From: an uncultured Ruminococcus sp. | GTDB lineage: Bacteria; Bacillota; Clostridia; Oscillospirales; Acutalibacteraceae | Length of the DNA: 10,578 bases | Reading direction: 5' to 3' | Assembly: GCA_902767175.1 (NCBI GenBank) | Contig: CACXGH010000059.1 | Span: 1-10,578 of the forward strand | Shown: positions 1 through 6,334 of the stretch, in pieces | Position numbering within the stretch: the first letter of the stretch is position 1 | How the letters are laid out: every line of letters starts with the position of its first letter | The notes under the pieces: model-generated | Database searches by the model: none | Told to the model about the DNA's origin: nothing | Seen by the model: only the letters and a program-made list of their open reading frames with translations | Made by a program: the position numbers and the translations under genes

Positions 1-87
1 GACACACGGGGATAGCTCGTTGATACTGTATGGGTTACCATACTTGAGCGAGAAGCCCCCACCTCTATAGGTGGGGGAGTATGTCAC
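1..87 (+). mobile_element. Right end of an IS200/IS605-type (TnpB-carrying) insertion sequence, cut by the window edge
   Basis: Two consecutive stem-loops sit just downstream of ispE. The first has an outer stem CTCG (16-19) with CGAG (49-52) and an inner 6-bp stem GTATGG (28-33) with CCATAC (38-43) around GTTA. The second is a perfect 9-bp stem, CCCCCACCT (56-64) with AGGTGGGGG (69-77), around CTAT. It is followed by AGTATGTCAC (78-87). Subterminal hairpins rather than inverted terminal repeats are the mark of single-strand-transposing IS200/IS605 elements, and a GC-rich hairpin followed by a short TCAC-type end resembles right ends I know from Firmicute members. The body of the element would lie left of base 1. 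The exact end, placed at 87, is inference. Alternatively this is an isolated relic of such an end. Confidence 0.55.
1..87 (+). ncRNA. Candidate 3' part of a TnpB omega-RNA
   Basis: TnpB nucleases use an RNA transcribed from the 3' end of tnpB through the element's right end, with the flanking DNA serving as guide. The two stem-loops (16-52 and 56-77) have the order and strand expected for that scaffold. If the element ends at 87, the guide would start at 88 (CAAGTTTTCAGGGAAAAGAG, 88-107), in the stretch between the IS end and the ispE stop codon. The hairpins are visible. The RNA assignment and guide boundary are inference, and the 5' part lies outside the window. Confidence 0.35.
2..70 (+). 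CDS. Possible C-terminal end of tnpB (partial)
   Basis: Reading from base 2, 22 codons stay open to a TAG at 68-70, giving a tail that begins THGDSSLILYG and ends SEKPPPL. The frame runs through both stem-loops. In IS200/IS605 elements the tnpB 3' end often overlaps the right-end RNA structure, so this fits. The fragment contains none of the RuvC or zinc-finger motifs that would prove identity, and a 22-codon open frame can arise by chance. If the real tnpB stops upstream of base 1, this is only the hairpin region read as protein. Confidence 0.3.
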   Translation, partial: THGDSSLILYGLPYLSEKPPPL

Positions 88-138
88 CAAGTTTTCAGGG
101 AAAAGAGATTTCATACTGCTTTTAATGGGAGTCAGGTA

Positions 139-996
139 TCACCCGGCATGACAGCATTGCGAAATAAATGCCGTGCAAATGCCGCTCAGCCCGGCAAAGC
201 ATTTTTCCGCAGAAGGTCTGTCCGTGAATATTCCGAATACTGCCGAGCCGCTGCCTGTCATAAGAGCACCCAAAGCTCCGCAGGAGAGCATCATCGACTT
301 TATTTCCTCTATCTCCGGCAGCCGCAGAACGTCCTCGAATTTATTATATAAACCCTTTGCGGTTTCTTCAATACTGCCGCTGTATATTCCGTTTATCACC
401 CTGTCGGGCGATGCCGTAAAATCATAGCCTCTTTCATCGGAAAGACGGTATGCTTCGGGAGTTGATACCCTGACATCGGGCTTTGCCACGACAAAAATGC
501 ACCCGGGCATATCGGGAAGAGGACTAAGCTCCGTTCCTATGCCGCCTGCCTTCATTGTTCCGCCGTATAAGCAGAACGGAACATCAGCGCCTACCTTCTC
601 CGCTATATCACACAGGGTTTCCATCGGGAGAGAGGCACCGGTAAGAATGTTCAGTGCTTTCAGAACGGCGGCTGCATCTGTACTGCCGCCTGCCATTCCT
701 GCCTGAGAGGGAATAACCTTCTTTATTTTTATACTGACACCGCAGGCAGGCTTTCCGATATGCTCCATAAAAAGCCGTGCAGCCTTATGCGCAGTATTTC
801 TCTCATCTGTAGGTATATCTTTATCGGTACATTCTATCGTTATCGGCAGGTCATTATCCTCAATAATAACCGTCACCTCATCACACAGGTCAACAGACTG
901 CATTACAGTGCTGATAAGATGATAGCCGTCATTGCGCTTTCCCGTTATGTCAAGAAATAAATTCAGCTTTGCAGGTGCGGATAAGGTCAGCTCCAT
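139..996 (-). CDS. ispE: 4-diphosphocytidyl-2-C-methyl-D-erythritol kinase (IspE)
   Basis: A cytosolic GHMP-family kinase that uses ATP to phosphorylate the 2-hydroxyl of CDP-methylerythritol, the fourth step of the MEP route to IPP and DMAPP. The 285 residues match the family's usual length. The N-terminus reads APAKLNLFLDITGKRNDGYH, with the conserved Lys10. The phosphate-binding glycine-rich loop PSQAGMAGGSTDAA is at about 96-109. GADVPFCLYGG at about 136-146 carries the likely catalytic Asp138, and the C-terminal glycine motif MTGSGSAVFGIF is near 246-257. The ATG at 996-994 is preceded by AGGGAGGTGA (1010-1001) in the 15-bp gap after the aminotransferase stop, so this is the last gene of the three-gene operon. 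The gene is intact. No clear terminator follows; the transcript would run into the convergent IS end at 1-87. Confidence 0.97.
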   Translation of the reverse strand: MELTLSAPAKLNLFLDITGKRNDGYHLISTVMQSVDLCDEVTVIIEDNDLPITIECTDKDIPTDERNTAHKAARLFMEHIGKPACGVSIKIKKVIPSQAGMAGGSTDAAAVLKALNILTGASLPMETLCDIAEKVGADVPFCLYGGTMKAGGIGTELSPLPDMPGCIFVVAKPDVRVSTPEAYRLSDERGYDFTASPDRVINGIYSGSIEETAKGLYNKFEDVLRLPEIEEIKSMMLSCGALGALMTGSGSAVFGIFTDRPSAEKCFAGLSGICTAFISQCCHAG

Positions 997-1011
997 AGGC
1001 TCACCTCCCTG

Positions 1012-2190
1012 TCAGCCCTTGCAGTTCTCATCAAGGAAGCGCTGTATTCTGATCATCGCCTCCTGTATATGCTTGAGCGAATATGAATAAGAAACTCTCG
1101 CAAAGCCCTCTCCGCATTCGCCGAAGGCATTGCCCGGAACAATTGCGACCTTCTGCGAATAAATGAGCTTTTCACAGAATTCCTCTGACTTCATTCCTGA
1201 GATCTGTATAGACGGGAATACATAGAATGCGCCTTCAGGTTCAAAGCAGGTAAGTCCCATTTTGCAGAATTCATCAACAACAAATCTGCGTCGTATATCA
1301 TATTCCTCTCTCATATGTTCGATGTCGTTATCACCGTGTTTAAGAGCTTCGATAGCTGCATACTGAGAGGGTGTAGGTGCACTCATTATAGCGTACTGAT
1401 GAAGCTTGAGCATCTGAGAAATTACCGGCTCAGGGCCGAGAGCATAGCCGAGACGCCAGCCTGTCATTGCATAAGCCTTTGAAAAGCCGCTGACAACGAT
1501 AGTACGCTCTTTCATGCCCTTTATGTCGGCAAAGGAAACGTGTCTTTCCTTGCCATATGTAAGCTCACCGTATATTTCATCGGAGAGAACAAGAATATTA
1601 TACTTTTCTAATACCTTGGCTATAGCCTCGAGATGTTCTCTTCTCATTACTGCGCCTGTGGGGTTATTCGGGAAGGGCAGTATAAGAAGCTTTGTCCTTG
1701 GGGTTATGCTTGCTTCAAGTTCTTCTGCCGTAAGACGGAATTCGTTTTCCGACTTAGTACGGATTATTACAGGTGTGCCTCCTGCCATGACCGTCATAGG
1801 CTCATAACAGACGAAGGCAGGCTGAGGAATAAGCACCTCATCGCCCTCCTGAATAAGAGCACGGATACAAAGGTCGATAGCTTCAGAGCCGCCGACCGAT
1901 ACAAGTATCTCATTATCGGGGTTATATTCAACATTAAAACGTCTTGCATAGTAATTGCTTATCTGTTTTCTCAGCTCGATAAAGCCGCTGTTAGGCGAGT
2001 ACCATGTATGTCCTCGTCTGAGAGCCTCAATTCCCTCCTGACGAACGTGCCACGGAGTCGTGAAGTCCGGCTCTCCTATACTCAGCGAAATAACATGATC
2101 CATCTCATTGGCAATATCAAAGAACTTTCTGATACCCGAGGGCTTCATGCTGCTGAGCTTATTGTTTATAAGTACCGAATAGTCTATCAC
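1012..2190 (-). CDS. Class I/II pyridoxal-phosphate aminotransferase (aspartate/aromatic-type fold)
   Basis: A cytosolic PLP enzyme that moves amino groups between an amino acid and a 2-oxo acid. At 392 residues it has normal family length. Motifs in order: SLSIGEPDFTTP (36-47), VSVGGSEAIDL (97-107) at the cofactor phosphate end, PNNPTG (174-179) with the pyridine-contacting Asn, SDEIYG (203-208) with Asp204, the Schiff-base lysine Lys238 in SGFSKAYAMTGWRLGY (234-249), and ARVSYSYS (364-371) whose Arg365 should bind the substrate carboxylate. The start is GTG at 2190-2188. It overlaps the regulator's stop codon (GTGA), with AAAGGAG about 9 bases upstream, which implies translational coupling. 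The upstream Lrp-type gene suggests amino-acid-responsive control. Substrate cannot be fixed from sequence: alanine, aspartate, aromatic or other amino acids are possible. Confidence 0.95.
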   Translation of the reverse strand: MIDYSVLINNKLSSMKPSGIRKFFDIANEMDHVISLSIGEPDFTTPWHVRQEGIEALRRGHTWYSPNSGFIELRKQISNYYARRFNVEYNPDNEILVSVGGSEAIDLCIRALIQEGDEVLIPQPAFVCYEPMTVMAGGTPVIIRTKSENEFRLTAEELEASITPRTKLLILPFPNNPTGAVMRREHLEAIAKVLEKYNILVLSDEIYGELTYGKERHVSFADIKGMKERTIVVSGFSKAYAMTGWRLGYALGPEPVISQMLKLHQYAIMSAPTPSQYAAIEALKHGDNDIEHMREEYDIRRRFVVDEFCKMGLTCFEPEGAFYVFPSIQISGMKSEEFCEKLIYSQKVAIVPGNAFGECGEGFARVSYSYSLKHIQEAMIRIQRFLDENCKG

Positions 2191-2672
2191 AGTATCATAC
2201 TCCTTTGTTCTTCTTCCTCTTCACTGTCACAGAATGACACGCCGCCGCTCTTATAGTGAGTAAGCACAAAGCTTGTAGCGGTCCCGATAACATTATCGAG
2301 AGTAGAAAGTCTTTTTGAAACGAATTCGGCAATTTCCTGAATGGTATTGCCCTTTACTGTAGCGATAAGGTCATATCTTGATGATGCCGCAAGATATACA
2401 CTCTCTACATTCTCGAATGACATTACGATCTTTGCTGTATCATCAAAGCCTGTTTCGGGCTTAGGAGTAACCTTAAGCTCAATTATAGCCGTAACTCCTG
2501 CATCGGGTACTTTATCCCAATTGATCAGGGTGTTAGTTCCTTTAATGACGCCCTGTTTCTTATACTGCTCGATCTGCGCTTTAACTTCTTCCTCGCTCTG
2601 TCCGAGCATTGCCGCAAGCTGCTCTGTTGTAAAATCAGCACTTCTGCTGAGAATATCCAATAGTTTATTCAT
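2187..2672 (-). CDS. Lrp/AsnC-family transcriptional regulator
   Basis: A small DNA-binding regulator of 161 residues, the usual size for the family. Residues 1-50 form the winged helix (MNKLLDILSRSADFTTEQLA, then EEEVKAQIEQYKKQGVIKG), and about 58-140 form the RAM ligand-binding domain (TAIIELKVTP, ESVYLAASSRYDLIATVKG). The tail 151-161 starts with five glutamates. I chose ATG 2672-2670 because GAAAGGAG lies 8 bases upstream; the longer open frame to 2723 would start inside the MITE-derived leader and adds a non-family N-terminus. It is first in the operon with the aminotransferase and ispE, with a 4-bp overlap to the next gene. Family members bind amino acids and often control the adjacent metabolic gene, so feedback control of this operon is a reasonable inference. 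Confidence 0.92.
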   Translation of the reverse strand: MNKLLDILSRSADFTTEQLAAMLGQSEEEVKAQIEQYKKQGVIKGTNTLINWDKVPDAGVTAIIELKVTPKPETGFDDTAKIVMSFENVESVYLAASSRYDLIATVKGNTIQEIAEFVSKRLSTLDNVIGTATSFVLTHYKSGGVSFCDSEEEEEQRSMIL

Positions 2673-2704
2673 TTTTGTTCTCCTTTCGACATAAAAAATA
2701 TTAT

Positions 2705-2878
2705 TTAAGGAAGCACTGATCAAATCCGGTGTCTGTATTGCATCGGCAATTTTTCGTAAGGTTTCGCAAGAACGCAGGCAGCCTTTCGGCTGTCAAGTTT
2801 TTTGTGCAGCACGGCGGAAAAAGAGCAGGCAAGACAGGTGCAGAGTCGTAAGACATGATTTATTCAGTGATTTCTTAA
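2705..2878. mobile_element. MITE-like element in the leader of the Lrp operon
   Basis: This is a 174-bp stretch bounded by 22-bp terminal inverted repeats at 2705-2726 and 2857-2878 that match at 18 of 22 positions; both begin TTAAG and share CACTGA and AAATC. It is flanked by TATTAT at 2699-2704 and 2879-2884, or AATATTAT if the boundary is shifted by two bases, which fits a target-site duplication. It encodes no transposase, so it must be non-autonomous. An internal hairpin, CAGCC / GGCTG around a GAAA loop on the minus strand, lies at 2779-2792. It sits directly downstream of the operon's -10 box. The parent transposase family is unknown to me; the ends are reminiscent of DDE-type IS ends. 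Confidence 0.75.
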
Positions 2879-2879
2879 T

Positions 2880-2908
2880 ATTATACACCATATTTTTATC
2901 AATGTCTA
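2880..2908 (-). promoter_or_regulatory. Sigma-A-type promoter of the lrp-aminotransferase-ispE operon
   Basis: On the minus strand a -35 TAGACA (2908-2903) and a perfect -10 TATAAT (2885-2880) are separated by 17 bp. Transcription should start near 2873, about 200 nt upstream of the regulator's ATG, so the leader consists almost wholly of the MITE. The -10 box shares bases with the right copy of the MITE's target-site duplication. Confidence 0.65.
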
Positions 2909-3164
2909 TATTGCATATTTATCTTAACATGATTTTTTTCTGCTGTGCAATAATAACAAAGAATTTACGTTTCTTTGCCGTCAGCTATAAAGCTGAAACA
3001 GTTTTAATAAAAGATTATATTTTTATTAAAAAATTGTTTATATATAGAAGAGAAATAAAGAATATACTATTATTCGTAGAAAACAAAAAAGAACAACGGC
3101 AGGAAATTCATAAGCCGGAAGGTATGACTGCCGCAGGAGGTCTGTTTCAGGGGAGCTGAGTAAT
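2909..3164 (+). other. AT-rich upstream region and leader of the patatin gene, with two dyads
   Basis: No gene is supported here. The stretch holds a 6-bp hairpin, TCAGCT / AGCTGA, at 2981-2996. It also holds a perfect 11-bp AT-only inverted repeat, TTTTAATAAAA at 3002-3012 with TTTTATTAAAA at 3021-3031. A purine-rich region leads to the ribosome site GGGAG (3151-3155), nine bases before the patatin ATG. I found no -35/-10 pair with good spacing for the plus strand, so the promoter is undecided. The AT dyad could be a protein-binding site or simple low-complexity sequence. Confidence 0.4.
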
Positions 3165-4022
3165 ATGTCCGTCGGGCTTATTCTTGAGGGCGGAGGAAAC
3201 CGTGGAGCATACACCGCAGGTGTGCTCGATGTCCTCTGTATGAATGATATATTCATACCAACTACATATGCTGTTTCGGCAGGAGCGTGCAATGCCATGT
3301 CCTACCTTTCCAAACAGATTAAACGAAACTATAATATCTATACAAAATATGCATCGGATAAACGCTACAGCAGTCTGAAGCTTCTCAGAAAAACGGGAAG
3401 TCTTTTCGGGTTTGATTTTATTTTCGGAGAGCTTGCAAATGAACTGCTGCCCTTTGACTATGAAGAATTCTACCGCACTGCAATGAAGCTTGTCATTGTT
3501 ACCACAAACATTGAAACAGGCAAGCCGGAGTTCTTTACCAACGCAGATATGAAAAACGAATTAAGACCCCTTATTGCATCTGCGTCGCTCCCTGTAGTAG
3601 CGAATATTGTCGAATATAAAGACAAAAAGCTGCTTGACGGGGGTGTAACGGCACCGATACCGATAGAAAAGGCTATAAGTGACGGAAACACAAAAAACAT
3701 TGTTGTTCTGACCCGTGACCGTACATATATCAAGAAGGATAAGCCTGATTTTCCGCTGTTTTACCTGAAAAGACGGTATAAAGAATATCCTGAGCTTATA
3801 CAGGCAATGATAAACCGTGCAAAGGTCTACAATAAAGAGCGTGAACAGTGCTACAGTGAGCAGGAAAAAGGCAATGCTGTTATCATTGCACCGTCATCAC
3901 CGATTAATATAAAGCGAAGCTGTAAAAGCACTGAAAAGCTTGAGGAGATCTATAACATGGGCGTAAAGGACGCCACAGACAGACTTGTCGAGATAAACCG
4001 CTTTATTGCGATGAATACATAA
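3165..4022 (+). CDS. Patatin-like phospholipase family protein
   Basis: A predicted cytosolic or membrane-associated acyl hydrolase with a Ser-Asp dyad, 285 residues, of the bacterial patatin group related to YjjU. The oxyanion loop GGGNRG is at 9-14. The nucleophile is Ser38 in AVSAGACNA, and the catalytic Asp158 lies in LLDGG (156-160). The C-terminal third (about 195-285) is charged and helical, as in YjjU-like proteins. The first glycine of the usual GxSxG elbow is alanine here (A36-V-S-A-G40), a mild departure. There is no signal peptide or membrane segment. The ATG at 3165 has GGGAG nine bases upstream. It is the only plus-strand intact gene, monocistronic, divergent from the lrp operon and convergent with pyrF. 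The physiological lipid is unknown. Confidence 0.93.
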   Translation: MSVGLILEGGGNRGAYTAGVLDVLCMNDIFIPTTYAVSAGACNAMSYLSKQIKRNYNIYTKYASDKRYSSLKLLRKTGSLFGFDFIFGELANELLPFDYEEFYRTAMKLVIVTTNIETGKPEFFTNADMKNELRPLIASASLPVVANIVEYKDKKLLDGGVTAPIPIEKAISDGNTKNIVVLTRDRTYIKKDKPDFPLFYLKRRYKEYPELIQAMINRAKVYNKEREQCYSEQEKGNAVIIAPSSPINIKRSCKSTEKLEEIYNMGVKDATDRLVEINRFIAMNT

Positions 4023-4043
4023 CAAACATACATAACTTAAAAA

Positions 4044-4079
4044 ACAGACCAGGTAACCCTTGAAGGCTGCCCGGTCTGT
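4044..4079 (-). terminator. Hairpin terminator between patatin gene and pyrF, strongest for pyrF
   Basis: ACAGACC (4044-4050) pairs with GGTCTGT (4073-4079) as a 7-bp stem with extra inner pairing. Read on the minus strand it is followed directly by six T residues, a classic intrinsic terminator for the pyrC-pyrF operon. On the plus strand the tail is GATTTATTTTA, so it may also end patatin transcripts less efficiently. Confidence 0.8.
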
Positions 4080-4082
4080 GAT

Positions 4083-5012
4083 TTATTTTATAGTGATATA
4101 GCTGCAGATATCGTCTCTCATTCTGATGGCTTCTCTGCGTGCTGCCTGAGCAAACTCATGCTCATCAAGACCTTCCTCTTTCTTCCAAGCACACATTATA
4201 CCTCTTGAGCTGTTGATTATAGCTCCGAGACCGTCTGCGTCAAATGCAGGAGCTACATCTTTAGCTCCGCCTCCCTGTGCGCCGTAGCCGGGAACAAGGA
4301 AGAAGGTATGCGGCAGTTCTTTTCTCAGCTCATCAAGCTGTTCGGGATAGGTCGCACCTACAACGGCTCCGACACCCGAATAGCCGTACCTGCCGGGAAG
4401 CTCACCGCCCCATTTCTCGCACATACTGCCCATTGTGCGGTATATTGTCAGACCGTCATCAAGGACTTTGTCCTGCAGCTCTCCCGATGAAGGGTTAGAT
4501 GTCTTTACAAGAACAAAGAGTCCCTTATCATTGTCCCTGCATACGTTAAGAACGGGATTTACACCGTCTGTACCAAGATATGCATTGACCGTAAGAGCAT
4601 CTGCTCCGAAAGGTTCAAGACTCTCGCCCTCTATCTCAGTGATGCCTAAATGAGCCTTTGCATAAGCCTCCATTGTTGTACCTATGTCGTTTCTCTTTCC
4701 GTCTGTAATAACAAACATACCCTTGCTCTTTGCATATACTATCGTGCGCTTGAGTGCTCTTACACCCTGCCAGCCGTACATTTCATAATACGCTGCCTGA
4801 GGCTTTACGGCAGGAACAATATCACAAAGTGCATCTATAAGCTCCTTGTTGAATGCAAATAATGCTTCTGCAGCACCGTCAAGTGTCTTTCCGAACTTTG
4901 AAAAAGCTTCCTCCCTGATATAAGCAGGGATAAAATCAAGCTTCGGATCAAGTCCTGCAACTGTGGGATTCTTTGTTTTCTTAATTCCTTCAATAAGTCT
5001 GTCAAATTACAT
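4083..5012 (-). CDS. pyrF: Orotidine 5'-phosphate decarboxylase, with an in-frame stop as codon 2 (possible pseudogene)
   Basis: PyrF converts OMP to UMP and CO2, the last step of de novo UMP synthesis. Counted from ATG 5012-5010 the product would be 309 residues, the size of the longer bacterial PyrF subgroup. Asp22 in AGLDPKLD, Lys70 in PAVKPQ and the DxKxxD motif VITDGKRNDIG (Asp104, Lys106, Asp109) form the expected active site. GGAGG (5025-5021) lies exactly 8 bases before that ATG, in the 17-bp gap after pyrC. However, codon 2 is TAA, followed by FDRLIEGIKKTKNPTVAGLD in the same frame. No ATG, GTG or TTG occurs in frame until Met78 (4781), and starting there would lose Asp22 and Lys70. 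The related start MSFD would need only TCA rather than TAA. So it is a very recent null mutation, a sequence error or an unusual start. The rest of the frame is undamaged. Confidence 0.9.
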
Positions 5013-5029
5013 GGTACATTCCTCCGTTA

Positions 5030-6298
5030 TTATAATTCATTAAATACTATCCTGCCTCTGAAAACAGTAAGCTTTACCTTTGCAGAAAGCTCAAGACCCT
5101 TGAACGGTGTGTTCTTCGACTTACCGTGCAGTTTTTCAGGATCAACTGTCCATTTTTCCTTTTTGTACAGCATAAGATCGGCAGGTGCTCCTATGTTCAG
5201 AGTTCCGCCGTAGATTTTAAGTATCTCTGCGGGATTGACCGACATCTTTCTTATCAGCTCCGATTCGCTCATATACCCGCCCTCGACGAGAACCGTGTAA
5301 GAAGCCGCAAATGAGGTTTCCATACCTATAGAGCCGTTCGGAGCATTTACAAAGTCCGCTTTTTCCTGCGGTGTATGCGGTGCATGGTCTGTCGCTATTG
5401 CATCAATGGTTCCGTCACAGAGAGCCTCTATCATAGCAATTCTGTCCTCCTCAGTCCTGAGAGGGGGATTCATACGGTAGTCGGCATCTCTTTTCAGCAG
5501 CTCCTTCTCCGTCAGCATAAGATAATGCGGTGCAGTCTCTGCCGTTACACGGACGCCTCTTTTTTTTGCGTCTCTTATCATAGCGGCAGAGGTTTTTGTG
5601 CTTACATGGCAGATATGTACCGGCAGTCCATAGCTTTCGGCAAGAGCAATTTCACGGGCAGTTCCTGCGTCCTCTGCCGCCGCAGGCATTCCCTTTACTC
5701 CAAGCTGCTCCGATATGGTACCTTCATTTACCTTTCCTCCTGCAAGATACGAATCCTCACAGTGAGCGGTAACGGGTATATCAATATCCGTTTCCGCTGC
5801 TTTTTTCATAGCAGCAGCCATTATTCCCGTATCAAGAACAGGCACACCATCGTCTGACAAGGCGGATATTCCCGCTTCAACCAATGCCTGTATATCGGTT
5901 GCCTCATGTCCTCCGAGTCCCTTTGTTATTGCTCCTACAACATAAACGCCTGCATCGGCGTCCTTTGATTTTTCAAGGATATATTTAACCGTTTCGGGAC
6001 TGTCAACAGTGGGTATGGTATTCGGCATTGCAAGCAATTGTGTTACTCCGCCTGCCGCTGCAGCCCTGCAGCCCGAAAGGATATCCTCCTTATCGGTCTG
6101 TCCCGGATCACGAAGATGGACATGAAGGTCAATAAGTCCCGGCGCTGCGGTAAGTCCCTCACCGTCTATCACTATGGTATCATTATCCGGCTTCTCGGGC
6201 TTTGCAAACATACCGTCTTTTATAAAGATATCTCCTGCCCCGTCAATGTTGTTAACGGGGTCAAGTATCCGGACATTTTTTATCAGCAGCTTCTTCAT
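5030..6298 (-). CDS. pyrC: Dihydroorotase (PyrC, class I)
   Basis: A cytosolic amidohydrolase that cyclises carbamoyl-aspartate to dihydroorotate, the third step of pyrimidine synthesis. At 422 residues it fits the class I (Gram-positive type) enzyme. Metal and substrate motifs in order: DLHVHLRDPG (57-66) with His59, His61 and Arg63; MPNT (91-94); SDDG (148-151), the Asp pair typical of class I in place of a carboxylated Lys; AHCED (178-182) with His179; HVST (231-234); NPPLR (277-281); and ATDHAPH (302-308) with Asp304. All key residues are present. ATG 6298-6296 follows AAAGGAGG at 5 bases. It lies 36 bp after the large membrane-protein gene and 17 bp before pyrF, so the three are probably co-transcribed. 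Confidence 0.97.
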   Translation of the reverse strand: MKKLLIKNVRILDPVNNIDGAGDIFIKDGMFAKPEKPDNDTIVIDGEGLTAAPGLIDLHVHLRDPGQTDKEDILSGCRAAAAGGVTQLLAMPNTIPTVDSPETVKYILEKSKDADAGVYVVGAITKGLGGHEATDIQALVEAGISALSDDGVPVLDTGIMAAAMKKAAETDIDIPVTAHCEDSYLAGGKVNEGTISEQLGVKGMPAAAEDAGTAREIALAESYGLPVHICHVSTKTSAAMIRDAKKRGVRVTAETAPHYLMLTEKELLKRDADYRMNPPLRTEEDRIAMIEALCDGTIDAIATDHAPHTPQEKADFVNAPNGSIGMETSFAASYTVLVEGGYMSESELIRKMSVNPAEILKIYGGTLNIGAPADLMLYKKEKWTVDPEKLHGKSKNTPFKGLELSAKVKLTVFRGRIVFNEL

Positions 6299-6334
6299 AA
6301 TAACCTCCTTTTACGCATTTCCGGTGATGCCGGC

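Noticed and set aside
77..118. AGTATG and CATACT as a 6-bp inverted pair after the IS end
   Set aside because: The 30-nt separation, short length and lack of a T run make it weak as a terminator for ispE; probably chance.
2673..2723. Extended N-terminus for the Lrp-type regulator (17 extra residues starting MISASLNN)
   Set aside because: The upstream ATG lies inside the MITE and lacks a ribosome site, whereas the ATG at 2672 has GAAAGGAG at 8 bases and gives the family's normal N-terminus.
2701..2856. A 51-codon open frame on the minus strand inside the MITE, beginning MSYDSAPVLP
   Set aside because: It has no ribosome site before its ATG, fills a non-autonomous repeat, and shows Cys- and Pro-rich composition unlike the neighbouring genes; most likely a spurious frame, though it would be an upstream frame in the lrp leader.
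2902..3159. 85-codon plus-strand frame upstream of the patatin gene
   Set aside because: It runs through AT-rich intergenic DNA, overlaps the lrp promoter and has no plausible ribosome site or domain; its stop near the patatin start appears incidental.
4083..4781. A shorter pyrF of 232 residues starting at Met78
   Set aside because: The frame upstream encodes unmistakable PyrF sequence with Asp22 and Lys70, and there is no ribosome site before Met78; a protein starting there would lack part of the active site.
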